This document shows positions 34,641 to 46,345 of a DNA stretch of 64,000 nucleotides, one piece after another. The position numbers and the translations under genes were made by a program. Where the stretch lies: assembly GCA_963513935.1 (NCBI GenBank), contig OY740773.1:99805291-99869290 (forward strand), read 5' to 3'. The stretch's first letter is position 1. Each line of letters opens with the position of its first letter. This DNA comes from Aphrophora alni (lineage: Eukaryota; Arthropoda; Insecta; Hemiptera; Aphrophoridae). Below the pieces are notes generated by a model, which was given only the letters and a program-made list of their open reading frames with translations, made no database searches and was not told where the DNA came from.

Positions 34641-35070
34641 AAAAAAGGGGAGCAGCATAGGCTCATAGCCGAAGTGCCGGAGACCAAGAGAGCTTCAGCA
34701 ATACGCCTCCCTCCCCATAGAAGTAAATCTTACATAATGCGTATACCAAATCTTCACTCAATATCTCATTATCTATTTCCAAAGATATAGTATTTTTTTT
34801 TTTTTTGTAAAAACAAAAAAATGGCTAACGAGCAGAGAACGTAGTTTTTCCGGATCTCGAATCAGCCCCAGGAATATTACTGTGCAATTTCGAAACATCC
34901 TGTCGCTAGTCACCTTAAAAAAAATCTTATATTTTTCTTGACCAAACAAATTTATAAAATGAATGGTGTAAAATGATTTAATAAAACTTCATAAATTACA
35001 CACAGATGTTATACAACATACCTATTCTTACAATACTTATTGTTCTTTTCAAAAAACTTCCATTCTCAAA
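34641..35070. other. No gene seen
   Basis: Spacer downstream of the retroelement relic with a T-tract at 34793-34806. It may include its decayed 3' UTR. Confidence 0.45.
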
Positions 35071-35079
35071 CTTTAACTC

Positions 35080-35230
35080 TCCCCCCCCCAACCTCTTTGA
35101 ATTGTTTCCATCAAAACTTTTCTTCGAAAATAAATCTGTGATGACTAAGCTGGGAGAGTTTCAGTGGCTGTTACGTTCTAACGCCTTTATTTGATCTGTA
35201 AGCCTTTGTCATCGCTTCCCTCCGCCGAAT
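35080..35230 (+). repeat. Dispersed repeat, inverted partner of 40.07-40.21 kb
   Basis: Matches the reverse complement of 40065-40205: CTCCCC...CTCTTTGAATTG, ATCAAAACTTTTCTTCGAAA, AAATAA(A/G)TCTG(T/A)GATGA and CTTTGTCATCGCTT. Diverged, non-coding. Confidence 0.65.
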
Positions 35231-36464
35231 GATGATAAAACAAGGAGTATTGCTACAGTACATTTTGTCACACTTTACTGGAGAGGACAAATGAGAGAAC
35301 GGTTAAAAGAGTAAAATTAGTAAATACAGTTTCTCACCGCCTATAAATAAAACCAAATTGCATTCAAGATCAAAATTAAAGGGAAGCTGACGTATGATTA
35401 AAAGCAGGTTTATTTTTTTATCTCTCTAATATTGTTGAAACTAATATTATCTCTGGGCCCAAATAAACGTATTAACTTTAAGGCAATTGAAATGTTTTGT
35501 GATAATTTTTATATTCCAGTTTTACAGCAGTCATGGTTCGTTTTACCAGGAATTTTCAAAACCAGTTTATTTGGAAAAAAGCCAATTAAATTTTTATTTG
35601 CTACGTTTCAGAAATATTTGATCAAAATTTTCAGAAACGATTTTAAGTTTTGGTATTGTTGAAAGCTAAACAAAACATTCTAATTTAAACAAATAAAACC
35701 TTCAAGAAATTAGATTCACACACCAAACTTCATAAAAAATATAAAAAAAGTATTGTTTGGCGTAGGGAACTCAACATCGATTTTCGACAACCCATGAAAT
35801 AAATTTTCTACTTATAGACGATGGAATAATATAAAATTACATTTTAAGTTAAAGTAGAGCAAGATTAATAAACAAAATCGACAAAAATAATAAACTGAAG
35901 ATAAACCTTTTCATAATTAAAAATTTGGGAGTTTGATGGCATAAATCTAAAAACCAAAATGTCAATTTCACAAAATCTAATTAAAAATGGAATTCTACAT
36001 AATACTGTGGCGCTACAGCTAATTAAATTCTAAGGTCAGCTAAACGATTTTTCAAAAGGGAAATGTGTCTCCAGCACATAGATTCTATCATCGAAATTTT
36101 AAACTTCGTCATCGCAATTAGCAACCGATAATTTACCGACGATGCTGTGTTAACACCGTAACTTATGACGCTACACAGGGATCAAACTTATCATACACCA
36201 AGCGAGGATGCTAGCCACTAAAAAAATTGTAATGTCTTGTTTTACTTCCAGAATGTTCTATAACATTATAAAAATTTTGATTAATGTTAAATGTACAAAA
36301 AAATTAATGTAAAAGATTTTTAATTAAAAAATTCTACTTGAAACGAGTAACGTATATCCGAAATGTGGTCACTAGAACATAATTTTATCAACTATTAGTG
36401 TTAGGATATTATGTTGTGAGACAAACTTTTCATTGTTTCTGACTTGTGCACAAACATTCATAAC
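35231..36464. other. No gene seen
   Basis: A+T-rich spacer. The 76-codon frame at 35432-35662 has no motif that I recognise. Confidence 0.5.
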
Positions 36465-36750
36465 ACTTCAATTTCGTCTCATTAAATTGAAACATCGTCT
36501 CGCAGCTCAGTTGTCTGAAATAGATAGTAATTAATAACAGAATTGTAAAGGCAGTACTTTGTATTGTCTCCGATATGAGCGCTAGTTGTATCAAAGGTGT
36601 AATAAATTTACCAGTGCATTGTTGCGGTTTAATTTTGTTGCAAAGCTAGTCATACATTAGGCTCAAGTTTAGAATCTCGTCCGTTAAACAAAACAGTCCT
36701 CGGCATTGCCATGGCAACAGAAGTTATTAAATTCGTTCTAAGAAGTTGTA
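36465..36750 (+). repeat. Dispersed repeat, copy 2
   Basis: Direct copy of 32630-32915 at about 85-90% by eye. The right borders agree at the word TTAAATT(T/C)GTTC. Confidence 0.9.
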
Positions 36751-37149
36751 TTTCAGTTGTTAACTTTCATTTAAATGTGTACAATACCAGGACACAATGA
36801 TTTGTGGTAATATTGCAATCGTACTACTTTCTTATTCAAATGTTACAGATAAACTGATGTTGGAATTTCTTCACAAAGATATAAACATCATTTGTAGAAA
36901 TAGAAAATTATAAATTGTCAATATTACCTGATAATATTTATGTACGGACAGGATTTAAAACACTAACACACAGACTAAATTAACTAAAATCGTAAAATCT
37001 GATTTGTAAAAATATATATATATTTCTTAAATATATATATATTTCTTAAATATTTTCCATTACATAAAAATCTCTAAAAATAAAAATAGGTTTTCCCCCT
37101 TATAAGACACTGTAAGACGAAGCACATAATCCTACATTATCGTATAACA

Positions 37150-37450
37150 CGATAGCGTCCACAACAAGATAGGAACATGAAATTTGGTACATGGGACTAT
37201 ATACCACCCTATTGAAATTCAAAAAATCGCTTTGAAAATACCAAAATGGCGCCCATTTAAAACGTTTTTTGTTCATATCTCATGTGCTATTCAATTTATA
37301 ACACACCAAATTCTATACAAATTTGCGGATTTTAATTCTGCATGTAATGATACCAATCCCATCCCTCTATGACGACAAATATCGAACATATTTCAAAAAA
37401 AGCAATTTGGAATCTTGCCTTGTCAAGAAAAAGTGATATTCGTATACCAT
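37150..37450 (+). repeat. Direct flanking repeat, left copy
   Basis: Shares with 38440-38740 the blocks CTATTGAAATTCAAAAA, the AAAATGGCG(C/G)CCATTT palindrome, TTTTTTGTTCATATCTC, GTGCTATTCAATTTATAACA and TTCTGCATGTAATG. The two copies flank the fold-back at 37498-38393. Relatives occur at 40420-40660 and, around AATGGCGGCCATT, near 45.8 and 46.7 kb. Confidence 0.85.
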
Positions 37451-37497
37451 TATGTTTGCTTATAGCCCAACTGGATTGTTAGTAATTAATTACTATT

Positions 37498-37893
37498 TAA
37501 TTATCTTGTATTGAGGTGTTACCGTCGAACAATCCTTACTTGTAGTTTACACTATCTTATATGACGCGTTTCGACTATTTGTCAGTTATTTTCAAATATA
37601 AAACACATAGAAACACTTAACAACACATATTAATTCACATTTAAAAAACACGATTAAAAACATACATATACGGACGACACGCGTTGTCAGTGACCGTTCT
37701 CGTCGACTCACAATCGTCAATTCAATTAATCTCTGGTCAGCTGATAACGATCTTCGTTATTGAGAGGGGGCATTTATACAGTCTATATCGTGAATCACAG
37801 GTATGGTTTCTATATTATCGATTAAATCAAAAATGGTATGGGAATGAAATTGAAGCTTGTTGTTAAGTAAATGGTCGGGGTTATGTTTCTCCA
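37498..37893 (+). repeat. Left arm of 0.9-kb fold-back
   Basis: Reverse complement of 37996-38393. Inner block GTTAAGTAAATGGTCGGGGT. Outer block TATCTTGTATTGAGGTGTTA. A GACGCGTTTCGACTATTTGT word near 37562 (and its inverted partner near 38310) resembles the hammerhead-family GAAACGCGUC end, but the CUGANGA half is lost. Confidence 0.9.
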
Positions 37894-37995
37894 CTTTGTA
37901 AATGTGGAATTCCTCTAAGGCATTCATCAACGGGCCCTTCTTACAGTGGTGTAATATTTTAAAATTCTTGTTAATGTCTAAGATAAAGTGCAGAA

Positions 37996-38393
37996 ACATA
38001 ACCCCGACCATTTACTTAACAACAAGCTTCAATTTCATTCCCGTACCATTTTTGACTTAACCGATAATATAGAAACCATACCTGTGATTCACGATGTACA
38101 GACTGTTATAAGTGCCCCCTCTTAATAACGAAGACCAGCTGACCAGAAAGTAATTGAATTGACGATCGTGAGTCAACGAGAACGGTCACTAACAACGCGC
38201 GTCGGCCGTATACGTGTGTTTTTTAATCGTGTTTTTTTTTTAATGTGAATTAATACGTGTCGTTAAGTGTTTCTATGTGTTTTTATATTTGAAAATGACT
38301 GACAAATAGTTGAAACCCGTCATATAAGATAGTGCAAACTACAAGTAATGATTGTTCTACGTTAACACCTCAATACAAGGTAATTAAAAAATT
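37996..38393 (-). repeat. Right arm of 0.9-kb fold-back
   Basis: Inverted partner of 37498-37893, separated by a spacer of about 100 bases. Arms differ by scattered substitutions. The minus frame at 37757-38011 lies across the arm and spacer and is not supported as a gene. Confidence 0.9.
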
Positions 38394-38439
38394 ATATTCG
38401 TATAGTTATGAGATCAAACGGGACCGAGTTACCAACACG

Positions 38440-38740
38440 AACATAGCCAATGGAAATTTTGTGTAGAGAACTATAGTGGGTTTATATAAAATACCTATTG
38501 AAATTCAAAAAAAATCGTATTGAAAATGTCAAAATGGCGGCCATTTTTAATTGTTTTTTGTTCATATCTCTTGTGCTATTCAATTTATAACACATTCAAT
38601 TCTATACACATTTTCAGTTTTTATTTCTGCATGTAATGGTACCAACCTGATCTCTCTTCGACGAATAATAGCCAAGATATTAAAAAAAAAAAAAAAAAAA
38701 AGCAATTTGTAATCTTGCCCTGTCAAGAAAACGTAATAGT
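38440..38740 (+). repeat. Direct flanking repeat, right copy
   Basis: Partner of 37150-37450, with a poly-A expansion at 38681-38701. Together, direct repeats outside and inverted repeats inside form a symmetric compound structure of about 1.6 kb. Confidence 0.85.
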
Positions 38741-38744
38741 CGTA

Positions 38745-40050
38745 TAGCTACCGACACGAACATGGTGAGTGGAGGCTCCCTTGTATATGACAATTTCGAG
38801 GTCCGCTGGGGTAAAAACACTGATAGGAGCGAAGCGAGTGGAAACTTCTTAATCTACAAAGTTAATTAGAGCTAGCAGATATCAATAAATTTACCGTACT
38901 GTATAAAACACCTTGATCTACCAATATAATTTAACACATCCCAAAAGAGCAAAGAAACCACATTTATCGAATTACATTTACATTGTATGATAAGGAGGGG
39001 TAAGTACCTTGATGATGCACATCAATTTACTTTTTTTTTATCTTAAAATGTCGTTATGAATTCAATTTGAATCACTAAAGTGAGAAAAATGTTCGTAAAA
39101 AATTATTCCAAATACGAGAGGTAAAGTGCAACCAAAAAAATGTCTTCTTACATTTGAAAACTAGCCAGATTGTAGATAGTACGTACTTGTGAGAAGTACA
39201 ACTAATAATACATTACTTTCAAACTGTTACGTCATCAACTTTCACCGGATCAATACGTGGTCTACCTTCGTATAAGTTCGACTGAAGTTTGTGTTCCCAA
39301 TGTTCTTCTGCGTTTCCCGGAATATTATTCACGACTCATCCCCCTTTACGTCCCATCGATTTGAGTATAAAATAAGCCCTCTCTGTCTCTCCTGGCGCCA
39401 CAATTAGGGTTTTCGAATAACATGTGTGTTATCGAGATTTGAAGAGTAAACAACCTACTAGGCGGAAGCTGAGAGGAGAATTACGATGGATCTTTTTGAC
39501 AACTTTCGCGGAGTAGAGACATTATTGATGATGAAATATTTGTTTTAGAATTTTTACGAAAATATAAGTTTTGATATTTTGAGATCTAGCCTAATAAAAT
39601 ATTTAGGTAAAATTAATGTAAAAAAAAAAATAATAAAAAAAATAATAATAATAATAATAAAAATGCAATTAAATAATCAATAATAATTTCATATGAATCA
39701 TCAGAGCACTGTGGTGAATACAAAATGAAAGATAATTCCACAAAACCAGGAAATATTTTTATAAGTTTATTTTTAAGTACTCTGTACATGTTTAATTTAC
39801 ACTAAATTATACTACAGCTGATGTATTTCTGACCTTCACTAAACCCTAATTTATCGATAAATGTTTATTTTGTCAAATTATTTTTCTAATATCAATATAT
39901 TGAATATTTAAATTTTATTTTATTTCCGGACGATGTTTCTTTTCTTTTTTTTTCTATAAAATGACCCACTTGTGACCTCATATTTATATGATACGTTGCG
40001 AAATCCGCTATTAAAACGTTACAGAATGTAATATCACACAATTCGTTGCT
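38745..40050. other. No gene seen
   Basis: A+T-rich spacer with an (ATA)n tract near 39625-39665. A CTTGATCTACCAATATAATTT word near 38912 is the inverse of one near 20500. Nothing else is recognised. Confidence 0.5.
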
Positions 40051-40064
40051 TTATCTTCATTTTG

Positions 40065-40205
40065 TGCCAGTAAGCGGTGACAAAGTCTTAGAAATCAAAT
40101 ATAGTAACAGCAACTGACAACACTCCTTTTTCATCTCAGACTTATTTTGAGAGAAACGTTTTGGTGAAAACAATGCCTCTAGGGAGAGGGGGGTGGATAA
40201 GGGTA
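40065..40205 (-). repeat. Dispersed repeat, inverted partner of 35.08-35.23 kb
   Basis: Reverse-complement match to 35080-35230, including AAACGTTTTGGTGAAAACAA and the flanking GGGAGAGGGGGG. Confidence 0.65.
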
Positions 40206-40419
40206 AAGAAAAGAACAATACGTATTTTAAGAATTGCTCTGATAAATATTTTATGAGCCACACGTATATTAAAATACTTATAAAATTAAACTGTACAATC
40301 TTACAAATTCAGTTCTCACAAATTTTCAACTCTCATTTTTTACTTACATTACCAGTTCATGGTCTCAGGAAAGGAAAGGTGATTTTCCCTAGGCGATATC
40401 ATCTGTAAATAAGCACGAC

Positions 40420-40660
40420 TGTGATCACAAAAATCATGATAGGAACATGATTTGGTGTAAAAGACTATAATACAATCATGAAATACGAACAATCGAATTT
40501 AAAATGTCAGAATGGCGACCATTTTAAACATACTTCTTGTTTTATTACACTCTAAATTAGATAACAACTTTCAGATTTCAATTCTCCTTATAAAGGCACC
40601 AATATCACCTCTCTATGATGACAAAGTAAAATTTTATCAAATATCCGAGACCAAGTCAAC
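40420..40660 (+). repeat. Diverged third copy of the 37.15/38.44-kb repeat
   Basis: Keeps GATAGGAACATGA-TTTGGT, AAAATGTCAGAATGGCGACC and CACCTCTCTATGATGACAAA in the same order as 37170-37375. Confidence 0.55.
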
Positions 40661-41365
40661 GATACAAGTGACTTCTTCATATATCTACAGCTTCGATGCC
40701 CATCAAAGCCGAGATACTCTCAAAAGCGAAATGAGTAGAGATTTTTTAATATACACATTTACTGGGACCGTTAGAGACAAGCCGACCTCAAGAAAGTAGT
40801 AATATACACAATTACAATGTTCAGCAAATCTGTGTAACAACAGTTTTAAACAAACTTACACTACTGTGTGTATCTTGATTTAACCAATACAATTTAACAA
40901 TTTCTACAAGATACATAACTTTTGACAATTACGTTAAGTGTATCAGTTTTATTACATTGAATGACTTGGCTGGGTAAGTACCATGATGATCCCAATCAAC
41001 TTGTTTTCTTTGATATTAGTCCAGCCAGCTAAGAACGAAAAATAAAGTCCGAACTCGTGTTTTTGATCTTACAATATTATCACAAAAATTCTAAACTCTA
41101 CTGTAATTGCTAGAAACTAAAACCTATGACCGCACTGACGAACAACTTTGAATACAATTTTAAAATTTAAATCTAACAATGACGAAATCTGTTTACTATG
41201 ACAAAAAAATTACTACTATAAAATATTAAAAAATCTACTATAATAGCTAAAAATAATATTCATCAAGAAATTTGTTGTTAAATTTTAGTGGAATTAAAAT
41301 TGAAACTAGTTCTTTTAATTTATAAATAAATATTAAGCTTGACTATTCTAAAATGATACAAAATT

Positions 41366-41402
41366 CGAAACGCGCTCAACGACAATATTGCCATCTTCAG
41401 TA
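41366..41402 (-). ncRNA. Hammerhead-like relic
   Basis: The minus strand has CUGAAGA and GCAAUAUUGUCGUU, but the conserved GAAAC is changed to GAGCG. The leader word TAGTTATAGTTTGATTA...TAGCTCATGC of this family recurs nearby at 41550-41585 and 41733-41762. Inactive if ever active. Confidence 0.2.
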
Positions 41403-42210
41403 TTTAAATTCATGTTCTAAATTATACTAAAACGTCAAACTTCTGAAAACGTTTACTAAATTGATTACAAAAAATTCTATATTAATGTAAAATAAAATTG
41501 GCCACGCCCTCTTCTCTCGCTTTTTGTATAAAACGAGGTGTGGCACATATTAGTTATAGTTTGATTATTTTAGCTCATGCATCACTGAATATGGCAATAT
41601 ATTAGGTTAGTAATATTGTGTTAGTTACATACGTTATTTAGAACGACGTAAAGCGTTTCTTTTTCCCGTTACTATTTAAAAAGTTGTGGAATAATTTTAG
41701 TTAAGATGTCACAGTAAGGTGGCTACTAAGTTAGTTATAGTTTGATTACTGTAGCTCATGCGTTTATTGAAACCAGTTTTAATTATTAAACGTATTACGT
41801 TTGAGAAATTGAATTCAGGTTTATCATTTGTATTTGTAAAATATAACTAAAAAACTGCATTCTTCATTTCAAAATGTCATCAGTTCTTTCTTATATGAAC
41901 CTGTATAGAACTGGCGATCGATGTCGGTAAGCCATTAAACAATACAAATTAACCCGAGTCCTCGTGTAAGAGTACCAATTACACATTATTAATGTATTGC
42001 TCTGTAACCAACGCTCGATGTCCTCTGTATGAAACATGTGATATACAGTCAGGATTGCATTGAATATCAATACTTGAAAGCAATAGATATAGGTACAATG
42101 GCAGTAGCAAGCATAGTTCCAAGACATACTACGATTAAATACAAGGTTGCCCAAAACATTGGAATATGTTTTAACTTAACTTTCAGTTTAAAACCCTTTT
42201 AGACCCGCTG

Positions 42211-42226
42211 ATCCCAAATGGGAACA
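42211..42226. repeat. Subterminal palindrome, left copy
   Basis: ATCCCAAATGGGAACA lies 17 bases inside the left tip. Same word as at 42551-42568 and 44682-44699, with one arm shortened. Likely transposase recognition sequence, by position. Confidence 0.65.
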
Positions 42227-42390
42227 AAACTTTGAAAATATATTAAAAATATCTGAGACAGAAGTGTGGTAAAATTCTTTGCTGGACAGTAAGCAGTTGG
42301 CAAGCCTGACAACATCTGATATAGCATTCCCTCTAATTTCAGCTGTAGCAGTTGGTGAATTGCATTTGAAGAGGTTATGTTTGCATTACC

Positions 42391-44492
42391 ATGACTGCAC
42401 AAGAAAGGTAAGTGTTTTTTACAGTAAAAGTGTTAGTAATATTAATTGAATAGCAATAACATATAACTAAATAAGCTGATCTACAAAATTCACTATGAAA
42501 TAACTCATGTTTTGACTGTAATACATTATTATTTGTGTTTGAAACATGAATGTTCCCATTTGGGAACAGTGGGTTCAAATGGGTAGGGGTTTTTTATGGT
42601 TTTATATTGGTTTTTACAAGGTTATGTTTTTGTTTTAGATTGACTTTGGATGAAATTGCAAGTGCTTTGTTTGAAAATGATGATGTTGTATCTGGATACA
42701 TAACTATTATTCCATCTGGAAACCAATCTGATGAGGACAGTGGAGAAGAAGATGATAATAATGTGGATCGCCTTCCTGGTAATATACTTCTTTCCGAAGC
42801 TGAAGCTACACTAAAACACTTTGTAGATGGAGAAGTCATTAAAGAGGTAATACCTGCACATATTAACACTATACCTAATGATAAAAGCAGTTCTACCACA
42901 GACGATAATTATCACACAGATAACCTAAACAATAATGCGTCTACTAGTTCCCAGTCCAGCAATTTGAAACGTCTGGCTAGTAATGTAGACCTAAAGAAAA
43001 AACAAAAGAAAAAAATTATTAAAGAGCGTAATTGGAAGACTAAAGATGTTAATTTAGAACCTGAAAAAGAATTTCAACTTCCTGAATGGCTTGATAAATT
43101 TGAAAATATTGATCCTGTTAATTTTTTTGAATTGTTTTATGATGACGAAGTGCTTGAGTTAATTTGTAAGTTTACAAACTTATATGCTCTCCAAAGTGGA
43201 CAAGAAATTTTCAAGATTGAAAAAGAGGAGATGCGAGTATTTTTATCCATATTACTTATCAGTGGTTATAGCCAAGTACATAGATTACGAATGTATTGGG
43301 ATGAAAGGCCTGATACAAACAATAAAGCAATATCAGATGCAATGTCACGCAACCGTTTCACCCAAATTATGAAATACCTTCATGTGTGTGACAATAATAA
43401 CTTATCCAACAGCCGTTTTGCAAAAGTAATGCCCCTTTGGCAGCTGCTGAATGAGAAATGGCTAAAATATTTTCCCAATGAAGTAAACTTGTCTGTGGAT
43501 GAATCCATGATACCCTATTATGGACGGCATGGGGGTAAGCAACATATGCACAACAAGCCTATTCGTTTTGGTTATAAGGCATGGTGTCTTTGTACACGAC
43601 TAGGGTATGTAGTACAGTCAAAGCTATACGAAGGGTGTAACACAGGTATTAATGATGTTAATTTAAGACTTGGTGGGTCAGTTGTATTGGAGCTTATTGA
43701 TAAAGTACCTGGAAAAGATTATAGTATATACTTTGATAACTTTTTCACAAGTGTAACATTACTAGAAACTCTCAAGAAAAAGGGATTTCATGCAACTGGA
43801 ACTTTGAGGGCTAATCGCACTGAACGAGCACCTCTTACAGAAGTTAAAGCTATGACAAAAAAGTAAGGGGATCATGTGAGTCAGTAACAGATGAAGATTC
43901 AGGAGTGACACTTGTCCGTTATATGGACAATAACGTTGTAACTATGGCTTCAACAAAGGGGGGGATTGTGCCTATATCAAAAGTAAAACGTTTCAGACAA
44001 GCATTAAAAAAGTTTGTGTATGTAGATCAACCTGCATCTGTTGTTCTTTATAATTTATATATGGGTGGGGTTGACAGGATGGATGAGAACGTGGCAAAAA
44101 TGAGAGTAAACATAAGAGGGAAAAAATGGTATTGGCAACTGTTATCATTTTTACTCAATGTGTCCATCAACAATGCTTGGCAGCTCTATCGATGGGTAGA
44201 AAAAGCTAAGCCACAACAGCTTGATCTTTTAAATTTTACTAGAACAATTAGCTTAGCTTACTTGCAGAAGTATTCACAACGCCCAGTTATTGGCAGACCC
44301 CGCCATCTAGTTGGTGCAGTTGACAAGCGGGTAACAGAGCAAGTGCGTTTTGATGGACTACAGCATATCATTGTGAGCAATGAAAAACAAACGAGATGTG
44401 GACAGTGTAAAAAGAATGCTAGAATGAAGTGTAAAAAGTGTAACATTGCTCTACATACTCATTGTTTTGAACTATTTCACAAAAAACCATAA
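42391..44492 (+). CDS. piggyBac transposase (PGBD4-like), two exons, one frame break
   Basis: DDE/D transposase that would excise and insert at TTAA. I propose a 17-base first exon (42391-42407, MTAQE plus two bases) and donor GTAAGT. The intron is 42408-42638 with acceptor TTTTGTTTTAG. The second exon reads on in frame as R-LTLDEIASALFENDD, the usual family N-terminus. The ATG at 42550 lies inside this intron and is not the start. Domains: acidic head to about residue 150, a basic KKKQKKKIIK patch, then the catalytic core. Core motifs are SVDESMIPYYG (Asp ~293), YFDNFFTS (Asp ~372) and MGGVDRMDENV (44073-44084). The C-terminal zinc finger is CGQCKKNARMKCKKC ... HTHC. At 43864 an in-frame TAA follows ACAAAAAAG. 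A one-base shift restores the frame to VRGSCESVTDED and runs to 44492, giving about 623 residues. All catalytic Asp residues are kept. Confidence 0.9.
42551..42568. repeat. Palindrome inside the transposase intron
   Basis: TGTTCCCATTTGGGAACA: perfect 8-base arms. It and the following GGGTTCAAATGGG form an inverted copy of 44660-44699. Confidence 0.85.
43857..43863 (+). other. A AAA AAG slippery heptamer at the frame break
   Basis: Zero-frame codons are ACA AAA AAG TAA, which place A-AAA-AAG exactly in the X-XXY-YYZ phase of a -1 slip site. A -1 slip gives AAA GTA AGG and continues the conserved protein. A lost A in a homopolymer would look the same. I saw no obvious strong downstream stem by eye. 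Confidence 0.5.
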
Positions 44493-44681
44493 ATACATAA
44501 ATTGAAGATGAGTTACAGTATTTTTTAAAATTTCCATGTACTTTTAAGTTAATATATTTTATGTACAAGTTTAATATTGGCAAACAACATTTATGTATAT
44601 GCTTTGTGAGTTGTAAACATACATAAATTGTGTTATTGTACAAAAAAAAAATTTTTAAACCACCCCCCCATTTGATCCCGT

Positions 44682-44699
44682 TGTTCCCAAATGGGAACA
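44682..44699. repeat. Subterminal palindrome, right copy
   Basis: TGTTCCCAAATGGGAACA, the reverse complement of the intron copy, about 130 bases inside the right tip. The flank CATTTGATCCCG matches the intron copy's flank in inverted orientation. Confidence 0.85.
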
Positions 44700-45574
44700 T
44701 AATTTATTTGGTATATATAAAAATTTAAAAATTGTAATTGAGTGTTTTTCTTATCCAGTAGAAGTAAAACAGCAAGGTTATATAGGAAAAGTAAGATTTT
44801 TAACAAAAAAAATAAGTTGGGTCTAAAAGGGTTAATAAAGTTGTTTACAGATATTGTATAACCATGTAATGTACAGGATGTTAAAAAACAATAATTTAAA
44901 CATTAAAAAAAATATTAGCAATTATTTATTTTAATATGTTCGGCTAAACAGAATTCAATATATAACAACAATTGAGATATAACGATATACATTTACTCAC
45001 TCAGTATACGAAGTTTAGTGTAAATTTAATAAACGTCAAAACCTTCCACCTCTGTTTTTGACTGAACTTTACATCTCATGCCTCATTCAATGTGTTAATT
45101 TAGTAGAACACATTAAATTATATGAAAGTTTGCTGATTTCATACACCCACCTCTCTCCAATGACAAGGTGTAGATCTAGTTAGATTGTTTGGAGATTGGG
45201 AAGCCGGTAATCATTAAAGTGAGAATCTAAGGTGCCTTGAGCTATGTAGCACATGGAGTATTCAAGAAATATTTATTTAACCTATGTTTAATCCAAAGTA
45301 GCTACAAAATAGAATGGGTGTAGGTATACGGAATCAGAAGAACATAAACATTTGAAATGTGATGAACTGAACTGAAGGAAACAGGTGACCTTCGACTCAT
45401 CTGGAGTTCATGTAGAAGATGATAACCTATCGAACAGGTTCTAAGGACGCACGAAACACATGGATTTAAAAAGGATCAAATAAAATAAAGAAAGTGCACA
45501 AATCTTCGTTTAGATTGAGGTGCCAGGTGGGTGCAACCCGTCTCCAGAATTTATACAGAGTGTTTCCCAACTCT

Positions 45575-45835
45575 ACTTACAAACTTTGGGGTATTGTTCC
45601 TTGGGTAAAAAGAACTCAAAAACTTAACAAGACTGTGAGTCCATCTCGTTTAGATGTCAAACTGTCCATCGCTGTGTTTTTTTTACAACAAAAAATTGTT
45701 TCTAAAAAAAGGCTCTACAGAATTAAACCTAATTTGAGTCCATTATTGTTATTTTCATTTAGTATATTAAATTTATTTTAACAAAAACTCGTTTTAAAAT
45801 GGCGGCCATTCAAAGATTTTAAACCAAAATAACTC
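45575..45835 (+). repeat. Left copy of an inverted dispersed repeat
   Basis: Matches the reverse complement of 46655-46890. Shared words: GTCAAACTGTCCATC with poly-T after it, TTACAACAAAA, TCTCGTTT(T/C)AAAATGG and CGGCCATT. The pair encloses the fold-back at 46297-46563. The 95-codon frame at 45494-45781 lies in it and is not supported. Confidence 0.7.
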
Positions 45836-46345
45836 TAAAACTAGCTATGTTAAAAAAGAGTCTAAAATAAACGAGATTTGTAATTTATTGTCCGACCGTA
45901 TGTTCTTGAGTTCTTCAGAATAGATTAATGGAACAACAATGAAATGAATAAATGAAGTTGTTTTTAGTTCTAAATTTTAATAGGTGTTTTATTCACAGTT
46001 TTCTATTAACAGGAACTGTTTATTAACTGAAATTCTGGTTGTTGTAATGATATTTTCTTTTAAAATTAGACAGGTATGAGAATTGATATAGTTATTTATT
46101 GATGGCAAGAACTCAACAAATCATCTGTTATTGTTACAAATAATAGATCAGATACCAATCTTCTGTGAATGTATCAACCAGAAGAATGTATTGAAGCCAG
46201 TTTTTTTTTGTAGTACAGCAATCAATAGTTTCAAATAAACACTTTGCAGGACAAGAACATCGCCATGCAAAACCGGACAAGAAATTTCAATGATAGATAG
46301 AATAAAACTCGAACACAAGTTCTCACAAAAATTAAGTTTACTTAG

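Larger units (their letters stand above)
42194..44831 (+). mobile_element. piggyBac-family element 2, nearly intact
   Basis: Terminal inverted repeat CCCTTTTAGACCC at 42194-42206, and its exact reverse complement at 44819-44831. A TTAA abuts the right end (44832-44835). On the left the TTAA (42188-42191) is separated from CCC by two A residues, so either the target site or the tip has mutated. Length 2.64 kb. Carries one transposase gene with an intron and three copies of an internal palindrome. Its good preservation, compared with element 1, suggests a recent insertion. Confidence 0.88.

Noticed and set aside
32630..36750. tRNA-derived SINE in the two dispersed copies
   Set aside because: No convincing A and B promoter boxes or 3' simple tail were visible.
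37757..38011. Minus-strand 84-codon frame
   Set aside because: It lies across the arm and spacer of a fold-back repeat and has no recognisable protein features.
42550..42638. ATG at 42550 as the transposase start
   Set aside because: It lies on an internal palindrome and in the proposed intron. The spliced start at 42391 gives the conserved N-terminus.
42594..42899. Minus-strand frame inside the piggyBac gene
   Set aside because: Antisense shadow of the transposase. Likewise 26662-27972 minus frames and 44258-44700 minus frames.
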